Source of the DNA: Erysipelotrichaceae bacterium
GTDB taxonomy: Bacteria; Bacillota_I; Bacilli_A; Erysipelotrichales; Erysipelotrichaceae
Assembly: GCA_017428765.1 (NCBI GenBank)
Contig: JAFRQF010000022.1
Span: 1-39,984 of the forward strand
Reading direction: 5' to 3'
Length of the DNA stretch: 39,984 nucleotides
A program made the position numbers and the translations under genes. The notes under the pieces are model-generated. The model was not told where the DNA came from. It saw nothing but the letters and a program-made list of their open reading frames with translations, and did no database searches. How positions within the stretch are numbered: position 1 is the first letter of the stretch; each line of letters opens with the position of its first letter. This document shows, piece by piece, positions 25,618 to 33,708 of the stretch.

Positions 25618-26720
25618 TGAAAGTATACTTTGATGCCGTCTCTACCACTGCCGTAAATCCGGAGGTGCTGGAGACATATAAAAAACTGTTAGACGAATAT
25701 TACTGTAATAGCGATGCCCTGTACGATGATGGCGTCGCTATTTATGATATGCAAGAGAAATCGCGTAATCTCATCGCAAAGATGCTCGGCGTCAGAAAGG
25801 ATGAGATCATTTTTACGTCCGGCGCTTCGGAAGCCAACTCACTGGCGATCAAAGGTCTGTGCTTTGCACATCCGGAACGGAAACATCTGATCACTTCGAT
25901 CTACGAACATTCTTCCGTTCACAACAGCTTCAGACAGCTGGAAGAAGACTTCGGCTATAAAGTGACCTATCTGATGCCGGATGAGGACGGACATATCACT
26001 GCCGACATGGTGGCAAAGGCTTTAAGAAGTGATACCTTGCTGGTATCGATCATGCAGGTCAACAACGAGATCGGTGCGATCAATGATGTGGAAGGCATCG
26101 CAAGGATCGTCAAGAAACATCCCGGCACGTACTTCCACACCGATATCACACAGGGACTGGGAAAAGTCGATATCGATCTGAAAGATGTGGATATGGCTTC
26201 TTTCTCCGCACACAAGATCCACGGTCTGAAGGGCTCCGGCGCTCTGGTGAAGAAGCAGTTCGTAGAGCTGCTGCCGCTCATCTCGGGCGGTCAGCAGGAG
26301 TTTTCGCTTCGCGGCGGCACTTCCAATGCCCTGGCGAATACCGTATTGGCCAAGACGATGCGCATCGCGATGGAAAACAAAGAAAAGTATCACGATCAGC
26401 TCAAAGCGCTTCACGATCATCTTTACGAAGGCTTGAGCAGGATAGCGACTGTCAATTACGCCAAGGGTCTTGATACCCTGATGAACATTTCCACACCGAT
26501 CCCTTCGGAAGTCCTGCTGAATGCTTTGAATGACAAAGGCATCATGGTCTCATCAAAATCGACCTGCGGTTCCAAGAAGAATGAGGAAAACCGCACGTTA
26601 AAAGCTTTGGGTCTCGATGAGGACCATGCGATCCGCATCTCGTTCGATTACACCAATACCATGGAAGAGGCGGATTACTTCTTAACACAGTTAAAGGAGA
26701 TTTTAGATAAATATGCATGA
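25617..26720 (+). CDS. Cysteine desulfurase (NifS/IscS-like, probable ThiI partner)
   Basis: 367 residues, class V aminotransferase fold. The PLP lysine is in SFSAHKIHGLKG and the active-site cysteine in SSKSTCGSKKNEENRT. It begins with GTG overlapping the ezrA TAG by 1 nt. The stop overlaps thiI by 8 nt; in Bacillus the desulfurase next to thiI (NifZ) donates sulfur to ThiI for 4-thiouridine in tRNA, and the same pairing is the best reading here. A general IscS/SufS role is less likely because no scaffold gene is nearby. Confidence 0.92.
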   Translation: MKVYFDAVSTTAVNPEVLETYKKLLDEYYCNSDALYDDGVAIYDMQEKSRNLIAKMLGVRKDEIIFTSGASEANSLAIKGLCFAHPERKHLITSIYEHSSVHNSFRQLEEDFGYKVTYLMPDEDGHITADMVAKALRSDTLLVSIMQVNNEIGAINDVEGIARIVKKHPGTYFHTDITQGLGKVDIDLKDVDMASFSAHKIHGLKGSGALVKKQFVELLPLISGGQQEFSLRGGTSNALANTVLAKTMRIAMENKEKYHDQLKALHDHLYEGLSRIATVNYAKGLDTLMNISTPIPSEVLLNALNDKGIMVSSKSTCGSKKNEENRTLKALGLDEDHAIRISFDYTNTMEEADYFLTQLKEILDKYA

Positions 26721-27915
26721 GATAGCTTACGATCATGTCGTGGTGCGTTACGGTGAGCTTTCCACCAAGGGAAAGAACCGCAAAGATTTCACCAGGCAGC
26801 TGACAAACAATATCAAGAAGCGTCTGAAAGACCACAGTGCTTTGACGTACAACACCTTGCATGACGGCCTTTTCATCAAGCTCAACGGCGAGGATTACTC
26901 CGTGATCCGAAAAGAGCTCAAAGATGTCTTCGGTTATTCCTATTTTTCCGGTGCGATCCGCGTCGAAAAAGACATCGATAAGCTCAAGGAAGTCACCCTG
27001 TCTCTGGCAGAAGGCCATAAGGCAAAGACGTTCAAGATCGCCACGAAGCGTCATGACAAGTCTTTCCCGATGCGTTCCGATGAGATCAACCGGGCCCTGG
27101 CCGGAAACATCTTACACAACAGCGAACTGCTGGTCGATGTCCATGAACCGGATCTGATGATCTATGTCTCGGTCGATAAGGATTACATCTACGTCATGGA
27201 TGAGAAGGTGAGAGGCGGCGGCGGTTATCCTACGGGCATCAACGGCATGGCTATGGTCATGATGTCCGGCGGCATCGATTCGCCGGTCGCAGCCTACATG
27301 ACGATGAAGCGGGGTCTTCGCATCGAATGTATCCACTTCGCTTCCGAGCCATACACCTCCAAGCATGCCCTTGATAAGGTGCTGACGCTTGCGGAAAAGC
27401 TTTCCGTCTGTCAGGAAGAGATCAACGTCCATATCATCCCGTTCACCGACTTGCAATTGGCGATCTACAAACATGTGGATGAACCGTACTGCATCACGAT
27501 CATGCGCAGGATGATGTACCGCATCGCGGATGAGATCTGCAAGCAGAGGAAGATCAAGGTCATCACAAATGGCGAATCGATCGGCCAGGTCGCATCGCAG
27601 ACCCCGGAATCGATCAGTGTCATCGGCAAGGTGGCGGATACTTTGATCCTTCGTCCTTTGTGTATGATGGATAAGCTGGAGATCATCGACATTGCCAAGA
27701 GGATCGATACCTATGAGACATCGATCCTGCCGTTTGAAGACTGCTGCACGATCTTCGATCCGAAGAATCCGGTCACCAAACCGAAGCTTGACAGATGTCT
27801 GCATTATGAAAACCTCTTCGATTATCAGATCCTGGTCGATGAGTGCGTGAAAAATGACAGGATCGTAAATGTATCTTACAGAAAGAGAGATGAGGAAGAT
27901 GAATCTTTATTCTAG
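26713..27915 (+). CDS. thiI: tRNA 4-thiouridine synthase ThiI
   Basis: 400 residues: an N-terminal ferredoxin-like plus THUMP domain (VRYGELSTKGKNRKDF...), then a PP-loop ATPase with MMSGGIDSPVAAYMT near residue 183 and FEDCCTIFDPKNPVTKP near the end. There is no rhodanese domain, as in Bacillus; the upstream desulfurase presumably passes sulfur directly. The enzyme adenylates U8 of tRNA and replaces its oxygen by sulfur, giving a near-UV sensor base. ATG is within the desulfurase end (ATGCATGA). Confidence 0.96.
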   Translation: MHEIAYDHVVVRYGELSTKGKNRKDFTRQLTNNIKKRLKDHSALTYNTLHDGLFIKLNGEDYSVIRKELKDVFGYSYFSGAIRVEKDIDKLKEVTLSLAEGHKAKTFKIATKRHDKSFPMRSDEINRALAGNILHNSELLVDVHEPDLMIYVSVDKDYIYVMDEKVRGGGGYPTGINGMAMVMMSGGIDSPVAAYMTMKRGLRIECIHFASEPYTSKHALDKVLTLAEKLSVCQEEINVHIIPFTDLQLAIYKHVDEPYCITIMRRMMYRIADEICKQRKIKVITNGESIGQVASQTPESISVIGKVADTLILRPLCMMDKLEIIDIAKRIDTYETSILPFEDCCTIFDPKNPVTKPKLDRCLHYENLFDYQILVDECVKNDRIVNVSYRKRDEEDESLF

Positions 27916-29143
27916 CCGCCGTCAGGCGATCTTGAGATCTTTACAAAGCAATGCTGCGATCCTCTTGTTTTCCGGCAAGGCGCCGATGCGTTCGGAAGAC
28001 GAGGCTTATGACTTTTCAGTCAACCGCAATTTCTACTATCTGACAGGTCTTGACAGGCAGGAGATGGCACTGCTGATGCAGAACGTGGACGGCGTATTAA
28101 GAGAAACACTGTTCATATTGCCGTACGATGAATCACTCGCCAGATGGGTCGGCGGCAGGATGTCACAAGAAGAAGCGACGAAGATCAGCGAGGTGAGAGA
28201 TGTCAGAGACCTTTCGGAACTCGATGAGACGATCGCGTCCTTGCTCAACCGCACGAGAAGAGACAACGGTTTCCGTTTCTGCCTTGACTTATGGCACTAT
28301 ACGATGGACCAGGAAGAAACACCTGCCTTGCGTTACGCCAGAAAGCTGAAAGACAATTATCCGGCTTTGCAGATCAAGGATATCTATCCGGTCCTCACCA
28401 GCATGCGTCTGATCAAGGACGAATATGAGATCGCCTGCATCAAAAAAGCCATCCATACGACGAACCTTGGCGTCCGTCAGATGATGCGTACCTCCAAGCC
28501 GGAACTCAATGAGATGACGATGGAGGGCGTCTTCAACTTCGTGCTGGCTCAATCCTTGTGCCGTGACACGGCCTTCAAGACGATCGCTGCTTCCGGTATC
28601 CGGACGACGATCTTACACTATTCGGACAACGACCAGGTCATGAAAGACGGCGATCTGTTCCTTTGTGACCTCGGTGCGACATATGACCATTACTGTGCCG
28701 ATATCTCCCGTACCTTCCCGGTCAACGGCAAGTTCACGCCAAGACAAAGAGAAATCTATGAGATCGTATTACAGGCCCAGAAGATCGTTGAAGAACATGC
28801 CAGAGTCGGTGTCAAGGTCCGTGAGCTCAACCAGCTGGTCGTCGACTTCTATAAGAGCGAACTGCCGAAGCACGGCCTCAACGAAGATGTCAGCGAATAC
28901 TACTTCCATTCCGTTTCGCATCACCTGGGTCTGGACACCCACGATGTCGATGGCGGCATGGGTGCGGTGCTGCAGGCAGGCAATGTCATCACCAATGAGC
29001 CGGGCCTGTACATCGCCGATGAGAAGATCGGCATCCGTATCGAAGATGATCTTCTGATCACAGGTACGGGCTGTGAGGTCTTATCCAGGGAGATCCTCAA
29101 GGATCCTGATGAGATCGAAAAACTGATGAGAGAGGGACAGTGA
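27899..29143 (+). CDS. Xaa-Pro aminopeptidase (peptidase M24B)
   Basis: 414 residues. An N-terminal creatinase-like domain (SVNRNFYYLTGLDRQEMALL) precedes the pita-bread catalytic domain. The five metal ligands are visible: Asp in LCDLGATYDHYCADISRT (two), His in HSVSHHLGLDTHD, Glu in ITNEPGLYI and Glu in IRIEDDLL. It removes N-terminal residues before proline. The ATG at 27899 overlaps thiI by 17 nt; GAGG is close upstream, so a slightly earlier ATG (27890) remains possible. Last gene of the ezrA operon; its stop is in the terminator loop. Confidence 0.93.
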   Translation: MNLYSSRRQAILRSLQSNAAILLFSGKAPMRSEDEAYDFSVNRNFYYLTGLDRQEMALLMQNVDGVLRETLFILPYDESLARWVGGRMSQEEATKISEVRDVRDLSELDETIASLLNRTRRDNGFRFCLDLWHYTMDQEETPALRYARKLKDNYPALQIKDIYPVLTSMRLIKDEYEIACIKKAIHTTNLGVRQMMRTSKPELNEMTMEGVFNFVLAQSLCRDTAFKTIAASGIRTTILHYSDNDQVMKDGDLFLCDLGATYDHYCADISRTFPVNGKFTPRQREIYEIVLQAQKIVEEHARVGVKVRELNQLVVDFYKSELPKHGLNEDVSEYYFHSVSHHLGLDTHDVDGGMGAVLQAGNVITNEPGLYIADEKIGIRIEDDLLITGTGCEVLSREILKDPDEIEKLMREGQ

Positions 29144-29157
29144 AAACTGTCCTTTTT
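29135..29157 (+). terminator. Terminator of the ezrA-thiI-M24 operon
   Basis: GGACAG (29135-29140) pairs with CTGTCC (29147-29152), five T follow. The TGA stop (29141-29143) starts the loop. Confidence 0.85.
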
Positions 29158-29187
29158 GTTTAATTTACCGAAAGAAAGCGGATGGGT

Positions 29188-29193
29188 TAAAAT
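29188..29193 (+). promoter_or_regulatory. -10 box, leaderless-type promoter of the lipoprotein gene
   Basis: TAAAAT with spacer AGGGAT (6 nt) to the ATG at 29200; TTACCG lies 17 nt upstream of the box. AGGGA ends 1 nt before the ATG, too close to serve as a ribosome binding site. Confidence 0.55.
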
Positions 29194-29199
29194 AGGGAT

Positions 29200-30333
29200 A
29201 TGAAAAGAAAACATTTTTTATGTATACTGATGATCCTGATGCTGTGCTTAAGCGTGTCCTCCTGTGCAAAGAAGAAAGAAGAGCTTCCTTTGCCGGAAAC
29301 CGATGAGGGCATGCGCGGACAGCTGGGTATCGATAAAAACATCAACGAAGCTGCGATCGACCGCTATCTTGGAAGAGATGATGCGGTGTATCGCGACATG
29401 CGTATGCTGGTGGATGAAGCGGACTATGAGGCGATCGGCGGTGATTCCTATCTTTCCGGTTATGTGAAGGGTTTTGAAGTCGTACCGTATCCTTATCTTG
29501 TCAATGTCAGCGGACTTCCTGACGAAGTTGGCACGACCTATCAGGGAAACACGCTGTTCACCGAAAACGCGGATGGGACCTACAGTCCCAATTACGAGGA
29601 ATCCTACCACATTCTGGAGTCGCTGTTTCCGAAAGACAAGTATATCTTCCTGATGTGCGGCGGCGGCGGTTATGCCGGCATGACCAAGAAGCTTCTGACG
29701 GCAAGCGGCTATGATGAAAACAAGATCTACAACGTCGGCGGTTACTGGTATTACGAAGGGGAAAACAAGGTCGAGACCTTCTATGAAGAAGACGGGGAGA
29801 GACATTACGATTTCTCCGATGTCGACTATCATCCTATCGTATTTCAAACTCTGACACCGCTTCCGGGTTATGAGGATAAGGAAGATGGGAAAGAAAAAGA
29901 AGATCTTCCAAGCGATACTTCTTTCATTGAGATCGAAGATGCCGATGCATTAAGAAAGATGGAAGAAGAAAACAAGACTTTCTTACTGTATGTCTATCTT
30001 CCGGGCTGTTCGAGCTGTGCTTCGTTCAAGCCGATCGTGAAAGAGTTCAGTCAGGCCAACGATATCGACATCTATGCGGTCGATCTCTCAGTGATCTTCA
30101 AGGACACCAATTCCGTAACCGAAAGGGTCTCCTATACACCGTCTCTGTTCGTCTATATCGATGGCGAAGTCGCGGGATATCTTGATCCGGGTTCCGATGC
30201 GGATCTTCCGTACTATCAGACCCTGGAAGGCTTGAGCAGCTTCGTGGCGAAGTATCTGGATGTGGAGATCATAAAGTCCGACACTTTCAATGAAGTCTCG
30301 GATTGCGAATCGGCCTGTTCCATTACCGACTAA
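29200..30333 (+). CDS. Lipoprotein with rhodanese-like and thioredoxin-like domains
   Basis: 377 residues. Signal peptide with lipobox SVSSC, acylated Cys at residue 22. A rhodanese-like domain spans about 50-215: the loop around FLMCGGGGYAGMTKKLL (Cys near 153) and YNVGGYWYY matches the CxxGxR-type active-site loop position, but with four glycines. An acidic linker leads to a thioredoxin fold with YLPGCSSCASFKP (Cys near 270) and cis-Pro in VSYTPSLFVY. The protein should be exposed on the outer membrane face and handle sulfane sulfur and thiol/disulfide exchange, possibly fed by the CcdA fusion at 2.1 kb. Substrate unknown. Monocistronic. Confidence 0.8.
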   Translation: MKRKHFLCILMILMLCLSVSSCAKKKEELPLPETDEGMRGQLGIDKNINEAAIDRYLGRDDAVYRDMRMLVDEADYEAIGGDSYLSGYVKGFEVVPYPYLVNVSGLPDEVGTTYQGNTLFTENADGTYSPNYEESYHILESLFPKDKYIFLMCGGGGYAGMTKKLLTASGYDENKIYNVGGYWYYEGENKVETFYEEDGERHYDFSDVDYHPIVFQTLTPLPGYEDKEDGKEKEDLPSDTSFIEIEDADALRKMEEENKTFLLYVYLPGCSSCASFKPIVKEFSQANDIDIYAVDLSVIFKDTNSVTERVSYTPSLFVYIDGEVAGYLDPGSDADLPYYQTLEGLSSFVAKYLDVEIIKSDTFNEVSDCESACSITD

Positions 30334-30355
30334 AAAAAGAAGGCTAGGCCTTCTT
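30332..30355 (-). terminator. Terminator of the GH2 gene
   Basis: AAGAAGGC (30337-30344) pairs with GCCTTCTT (30348-30355), 3-nt loop, seven T on the minus strand. The minus-strand stop (30346-30344) spans stem and loop. It may also serve the plus-strand lipoprotein gene weakly. Confidence 0.85.
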
Positions 30356-31963
30356 GCATAAACGTTCATAATGATCCGTGAGCTTCTGATTGGCCTCGCG
30401 GATCTTTTCTTTATCGACTTTGCATTGTCTGCGGTCATAGGTAAACAAGCCGTTGACTTCGCCTTCGACATCGCTGATCTGGGTCATGATGTAGCCGATT
30501 AAGCCGTTATCGATGGAAGGGATGACCATCTTTTCATGCATATCGATGATCTTAGCGGTGAGCTCTTCTTCGCTTTCCGCTTTTCCATAGCCCCAGGCTT
30601 TTTTGGGATTGTCGCTCATCTGACGTATGAATCCGCCGCATTCCGATAATAATAAGAGCTTTTCTTTGCCTTTGAGGACTTTGTTTCTGAAGTAGATGTG
30701 ATAGGAATCAAAATCCGAATGATCATCGAAGAACCAGCCGGAAGTGGAATCAAAGAGCCTGTGCGGATCGAGCTTTTTCAGGATGTCATAGGTCTTTGAT
30801 GCGGCCTGCTGGCCCCAGCCTTCGTTGTAGATCGTATAGCCGATGATGCAGGGGTGAGATCGTAAATGTTCGATCGTTTCTTTGCAATGGCACAGGAAGA
30901 AGTCGTAGCGCTTCTGATCATCGATCGGGCAGGACAGGTGTGTCAGGCCGATGGTCGGAAGTATCGTATCTCTCAAGAACCGGTACGGTCCGTTATTGAC
31001 CATATCCTGTAAGACCAGGATGCCATGCTTATCACAATAGTGATAGTAGGCTTCCATTTCCACTTTAATGTGTTTTCTTAAACAGTTGAAGCCCATCTCT
31101 TTGATCGCCAGGATCTCTTTTTCGTACTCTTTCGGGTCTTCCGGCAGATAGATGCCTGATTCAAAGTAGCCCTGGTCGAGCAGTCCGTTCAGGAACAGGG
31201 GCTTATCGTTCAGAAAGATCCTCTGATGACCGTTGATCGTCTTTGTCCCGATCTTGCGAAGGGCAAAGTACGAAGAGATCGCATCGTTATTCGTTTTGAC
31301 GGACAGATCATACAGATACGGATCATCCAAAGACCACAGATGTCCGTCAGGGATATCGATCGTGATGTCTTTTTCCTTGAATGTCTTTTCAAAACCGTCA
31401 AAGCTGACGTGGAATTCTTCGCTTTGGGATTCGATATGAAGCTTCAATGTGTGATCGTCGGTCTCGATCTTCAGATCATCGATGCCGTTTCTGTCATAGC
31501 TTTCGATCCAGACGCTCTGCCAGATGCCGGAGACCGGCGTATACCACATGCCGGAAGGCTTGGCAGACTGTTTCCCATAAGGGTAGAACAGATCGAGGTC
31601 ATCTTTAACGATGACTTTCAGTTCGTTTTCTTTTTCAAGAAGATCGCTGATCTCCATGGAAAAAGGAAGGTAGCCGCCTTCGTGGTGAAGAAGGAAATGA
31701 TCGTTGAGATAGACATCGGCGATCTGATCGACAGCGGAAAAATGCAGGATGACTTTATCATTTTCGTGCACGAAACCTTCATCCAAGGAGAAGCTTTTCC
31801 GATAGATCAGTTCATTCATCTCTCCTTCATAACCGGAAGCCTGAGATTCCGGGGGAAAGGGGACTTCGATATCATGCCCGTTGAGATCCCAGGTCCCGCA
31901 AAGGGAAAAGAAAGGGTCTCTTTTCAATAAGGGTCTTGGATAATATGACTGGTATGCGTTCAT
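30344..31963 (-). CDS. Glycoside hydrolase family 2 protein
   Basis: 539 residues, shorter than the 600-1000 of most GH2 enzymes. A jelly-roll N-terminal domain (GTWDLNG...YRKSFSL..VILHFSAVDQIADVYLND), an immunoglobulin-like middle and a TIM barrel are recognisable. The acid/base Glu is in TIYNEGWGQ (near 379) and the nucleophile in LLLSECGGF (near 441). No signal peptide, so it acts in the cytosol on imported oligosaccharides or glycosides; beta-galactosidase, beta-glucuronidase or beta-mannosidase activity cannot be told apart. No transporter or sugar gene is adjacent. TATAAT ends 6 nt before the ATG without Shine-Dalgarno. Confidence 0.88.
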   Translation of the reverse strand: MNAYQSYYPRPLLKRDPFFSLCGTWDLNGHDIEVPFPPESQASGYEGEMNELIYRKSFSLDEGFVHENDKVILHFSAVDQIADVYLNDHFLLHHEGGYLPFSMEISDLLEKENELKVIVKDDLDLFYPYGKQSAKPSGMWYTPVSGIWQSVWIESYDRNGIDDLKIETDDHTLKLHIESQSEEFHVSFDGFEKTFKEKDITIDIPDGHLWSLDDPYLYDLSVKTNNDAISSYFALRKIGTKTINGHQRIFLNDKPLFLNGLLDQGYFESGIYLPEDPKEYEKEILAIKEMGFNCLRKHIKVEMEAYYHYCDKHGILVLQDMVNNGPYRFLRDTILPTIGLTHLSCPIDDQKRYDFFLCHCKETIEHLRSHPCIIGYTIYNEGWGQQAASKTYDILKKLDPHRLFDSTSGWFFDDHSDFDSYHIYFRNKVLKGKEKLLLLSECGGFIRQMSDNPKKAWGYGKAESEEELTAKIIDMHEKMVIPSIDNGLIGYIMTQISDVEGEVNGLFTYDRRQCKVDKEKIREANQKLTDHYERLCKKA

Positions 31964-31969
31964 ACTTTT

Positions 31970-31975
31970 ATTATA
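31970..31975 (-). promoter_or_regulatory. -10 box, leaderless-type promoter of the GH2 gene
   Basis: TATAAT on the minus strand, spacer AAAAGT (6 nt), ATG at 31963. Box and spacer are nearly identical to those of rlmA (AAAAGC). Confidence 0.6.
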
Positions 31976-32078
31976 GACCGTATATTTCGTAAACTGAAAA
32001 AGCACACTGCTTCATGTGTCTGTTTTATGCATGTTCTCAGCTTCTTTTCTGCACGCTTTGGCAGGATCTGAAAAGCGA

Positions 32079-32107
32079 TTGATGAGCTTTGCGGCAAAGG
32101 ATAGAAT
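32079..32107 (+). promoter_or_regulatory. Promoter of the RibD-C / phosphatase operon
   Basis: TTGATG (32079-32084), 17-nt spacer, TAGAAT (32102-32107). The leader of about 22 nt contains AAGGGTGG before the ATG at 32136. Confidence 0.65.
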
Positions 32108-32135
32108 AGAACCATAGAAAGAAAAGGGTGGCTTT

Positions 32136-32819
32136 ATGGCAGACAGACCGGAAACGACACTGTACATGCTGATGTCGGTCGATGGGAAGATCTCGACCGG
32201 CGCGAGCGATGAACTGGATTTTGACAGCGACCTCACTTCGATTGAAGGAGTGAAAGAGGGTCTTTTCCAATACTATGAGATCGAACAGACGACGGATCTA
32301 TGGTCTTTCAATACCGGCAGGGTACAGGCCAAGATCGGCGTCAATGAAAAGCCTCTGCCGTCAAAAACACTGGTCTCGTTCGTTTTATGGGATAACTCTC
32401 ACCTTAAAGAGAGCGGCGTGCGTTATTTCTGCGCAAAGTCAGAAAACTTCTATCTGATCACCTCAAATAAAGACCATCCGGCCTTTCATGCCGATGAAAA
32501 GAACCTGCACATCATCTTTCAGGAAAAGCAGGATCTGTCTGACGCTTTGAAGATCCTGAAGGAAAGATATAGCTGTAAAAGGATGACGATACAGTCCGGA
32601 GGAACGCTCAATTCCATCCTGCTGAAAGAAAAACTCATCGATCACATCGATATCGTTGTCGCTCCGCTTCTTGTGGGAGGAAAGGATACGCCAAGCCTGG
32701 TCGATGGTCTTTCGCTCATGAAGAAAGAGCAGCTTCATGAACTTTGCGCATTGAAACTGACCGATTGCATAAAACTGAAGGATTCCTATATCCGGCTGAC
32801 TTATGATGTGATCTCTTGA
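32136..32819 (+). CDS. RibD C-terminal domain (dihydrofolate-reductase-like) reductase
   Basis: 227 residues. It starts TLYMLMSVDGKISTGA and has TIQSGGTLNSILLKEKLIDHIDIVVAPLLVGGKDTPSLV, the RibD_C pattern. Only the reductase half is present, with no deaminase domain and no other riboflavin gene nearby, so it is better called an orphan RibD_C protein; such proteins use NADPH on pyrimidine- or pterin-like compounds, or have unknown substrates. It is the first gene of a two-gene unit with the phosphatase 17 nt downstream. Confidence 0.85.
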   Translation: MADRPETTLYMLMSVDGKISTGASDELDFDSDLTSIEGVKEGLFQYYEIEQTTDLWSFNTGRVQAKIGVNEKPLPSKTLVSFVLWDNSHLKESGVRYFCAKSENFYLITSNKDHPAFHADEKNLHIIFQEKQDLSDALKILKERYSCKRMTIQSGGTLNSILLKEKLIDHIDIVVAPLLVGGKDTPSLVDGLSLMKKEQLHELCALKLTDCIKLKDSYIRLTYDVIS

Positions 32820-32836
32820 TTCAAAGGAAAGATGAT

Positions 32837-33238
32837 ATGAAAAGAAGAGTATTGTTTGTGTGTCATGGCAATATCTGCCGCAGCGCCATGGCGGAATATA
32901 TATGTAAGAAGTTAAGACCTGAGATCTGCTGCGAATCGGCAGCCGTTTCTTATGAAGAAGAAGGCAATGACATGTATCCCAAGGCCAGACGCTGCCTGGA
33001 ACGTCACGATGTGCCTTATGGAAGACACCGGGCAAGAAGGATACAGAAGAAGGATTATGACCGTTTTGATGAGATCTATGTCATGGATGGCTACAATATG
33101 TCAAACATCTTAAGGATCATGGATGATCCCGAAGACAAGATCAGAAAGCTTCGTCCATATGACATCGAAGACCCATGGTATACGGACAACTTCGATAAAG
33201 TATTCGAACAGATCGAAGAGGGAATAAAGAAACTGTAG
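32837..33238 (+). CDS. Low-molecular-weight protein-tyrosine phosphatase
   Basis: 133 residues. The P-loop CHGNICRS (C9 to R15) follows the first strand VLFV, and the general-acid loop is YDIEDPWYTDNF. The usual DPYY reads DPWY. Such enzymes dephosphorylate tyrosine kinases of capsule synthesis or other phosphotyrosine/arginine proteins. The ATG at 32837 is chosen because it directly precedes the strand and has AAGGAAAG upstream; an earlier TTG in frame is not supported. No kinase gene is nearby. Confidence 0.93.
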   Translation: MKRRVLFVCHGNICRSAMAEYICKKLRPEICCESAAVSYEEEGNDMYPKARRCLERHDVPYGRHRARRIQKKDYDRFDEIYVMDGYNMSNILRIMDDPEDKIRKLRPYDIEDPWYTDNFDKVFEQIEEGIKKL

Positions 33239-33260
33239 AACGATTCAAAAGATGTGAAAG

Positions 33261-33283
33261 GCTCTGATCGATCAGAGCTTTTT
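33261..33283 (+). terminator. Terminator of the RibD-C / phosphatase operon
   Basis: An 18-bp perfect palindrome (33261-33278, GCTCTGATC repeated inverted) followed by five T. On the minus strand the TGA of the frameshifted mini-gene lies within it. Confidence 0.85.
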
Positions 33284-33404
33284 GAATGATAGACAGGTTT
33301 TAAGGGATCGGAAGACACCGTTTTCCAGATCGCAGTCATCCGAAATGTCGCCGTTTTTTTCTGTCGATCGTCTTTAAGGATGCGTCGATCTTTTCTTTTT
33401 TCAT
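33272..33404 (-). pseudogene. Frameshifted 43-residue mini-gene (one extra A in an A7 tract)
   Basis: On the minus strand ATG at 33404 follows AAGAAGGA with 9-nt spacing and a TATAAT box (33460-33455). It reads MKKEKIDASLKTIDRK up to a run of seven A, then stops after a few codons. With six A the frame would continue NGDISDDCDLENGVFRSL...FKKL and stop inside the terminator palindrome, as other genes here do. The codon choice after the shift resembles the neighbours. It may be a decayed gene, a sequencing error, a phase-variable gene or a slippage-expressed one. No family recognised. Confidence 0.4.
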
Positions 33405-33543
33405 GGGTTCATATCCTTCTTATAGATGATCTGATGTCTTCTATCTTCAAGCTGATTATACTATGAAGCATTACGGACCGGTCGGAATTCTATATGGGTC
33501 GGGGATCGTATTTTTTTGATGCAGAAAAAATGTTAATTATTTG
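33284..33543. other. Intergenic stretch before the five-gene operon
   Basis: The 362-nt gap between the phosphatase and the mini-gene operon holds the terminator (33261-33283), the frameshifted minus-strand mini-gene with its promoter (to 33460), and about 80 nt (33461-33543) in which I see only a small dyad GACCGGTC near 33476 and an AT-rich tract before the promoter. No tRNA or riboswitch was recognised. Confidence 0.5.
33455..33460 (-). promoter_or_regulatory. -10 box of the frameshifted mini-gene
   Basis: TATAAT on the minus strand, about 50 nt before the ATG at 33404. No clear -35. Confidence 0.4.
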
Positions 33544-33572
33544 TTGACAGTCATATGAACCTCTGATATAAT
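33544..33572 (+). promoter_or_regulatory. Full-consensus promoter of the five-gene operon
   Basis: TTGACA (33544-33549), 17-nt spacer, TATAAT (33567-33572), with TGA directly before the -10 (extended -10). It is the only promoter in the window with all twelve consensus bases. The leader is about 22 nt with AAAGGAGGTG. Confidence 0.9.
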
Positions 33573-33600
33573 CAAATTACCATAAAGGAGGTGTGCTGTT

Positions 33601-33708
33601 ATGGATACGAATTCAAATCATGTATATCAGCTGATCTTTGGCAGCCCGCTGATATCGGAAAAAGAAGTGCTGCCGGTAAGAATTTATGGAGGTTTAAAAC
33701 AATGTTAA
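33601..33708 (+). CDS. 35-residue small protein, first gene of the operon
   Basis: The ATG is 9 nt after AGGAGG and directly follows the consensus promoter. The 35 residues start MDTNSNHVYQLIFGSPL and end YGGLKQC. It is soluble, with no signal peptide or membrane helix, and has one cysteine at the end. The stop overlaps the next start by 7 nt, and the next gene's GGAGG lies within this frame, so translation is coupled. It could be a functional small protein or a leader peptide. I do not recognise it. Confidence 0.6.
   Translation: MDTNSNHVYQLIFGSPLISEKEVLPVRIYGGLKQC

Noticed and set aside
31995..32025. Terminator-like hairpin upstream of the GH2 gene
   Set aside because: The imperfect ACAC/GTGT stem with T-run on the minus strand has no minus-strand gene before it; likely chance.
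33091..33339. 82-codon minus-strand frame over the phosphatase gene
   Set aside because: It is the antisense of the confident phosphatase gene and lacks a start signal; only its overlap with the mini-gene A7 tract made it look interesting.
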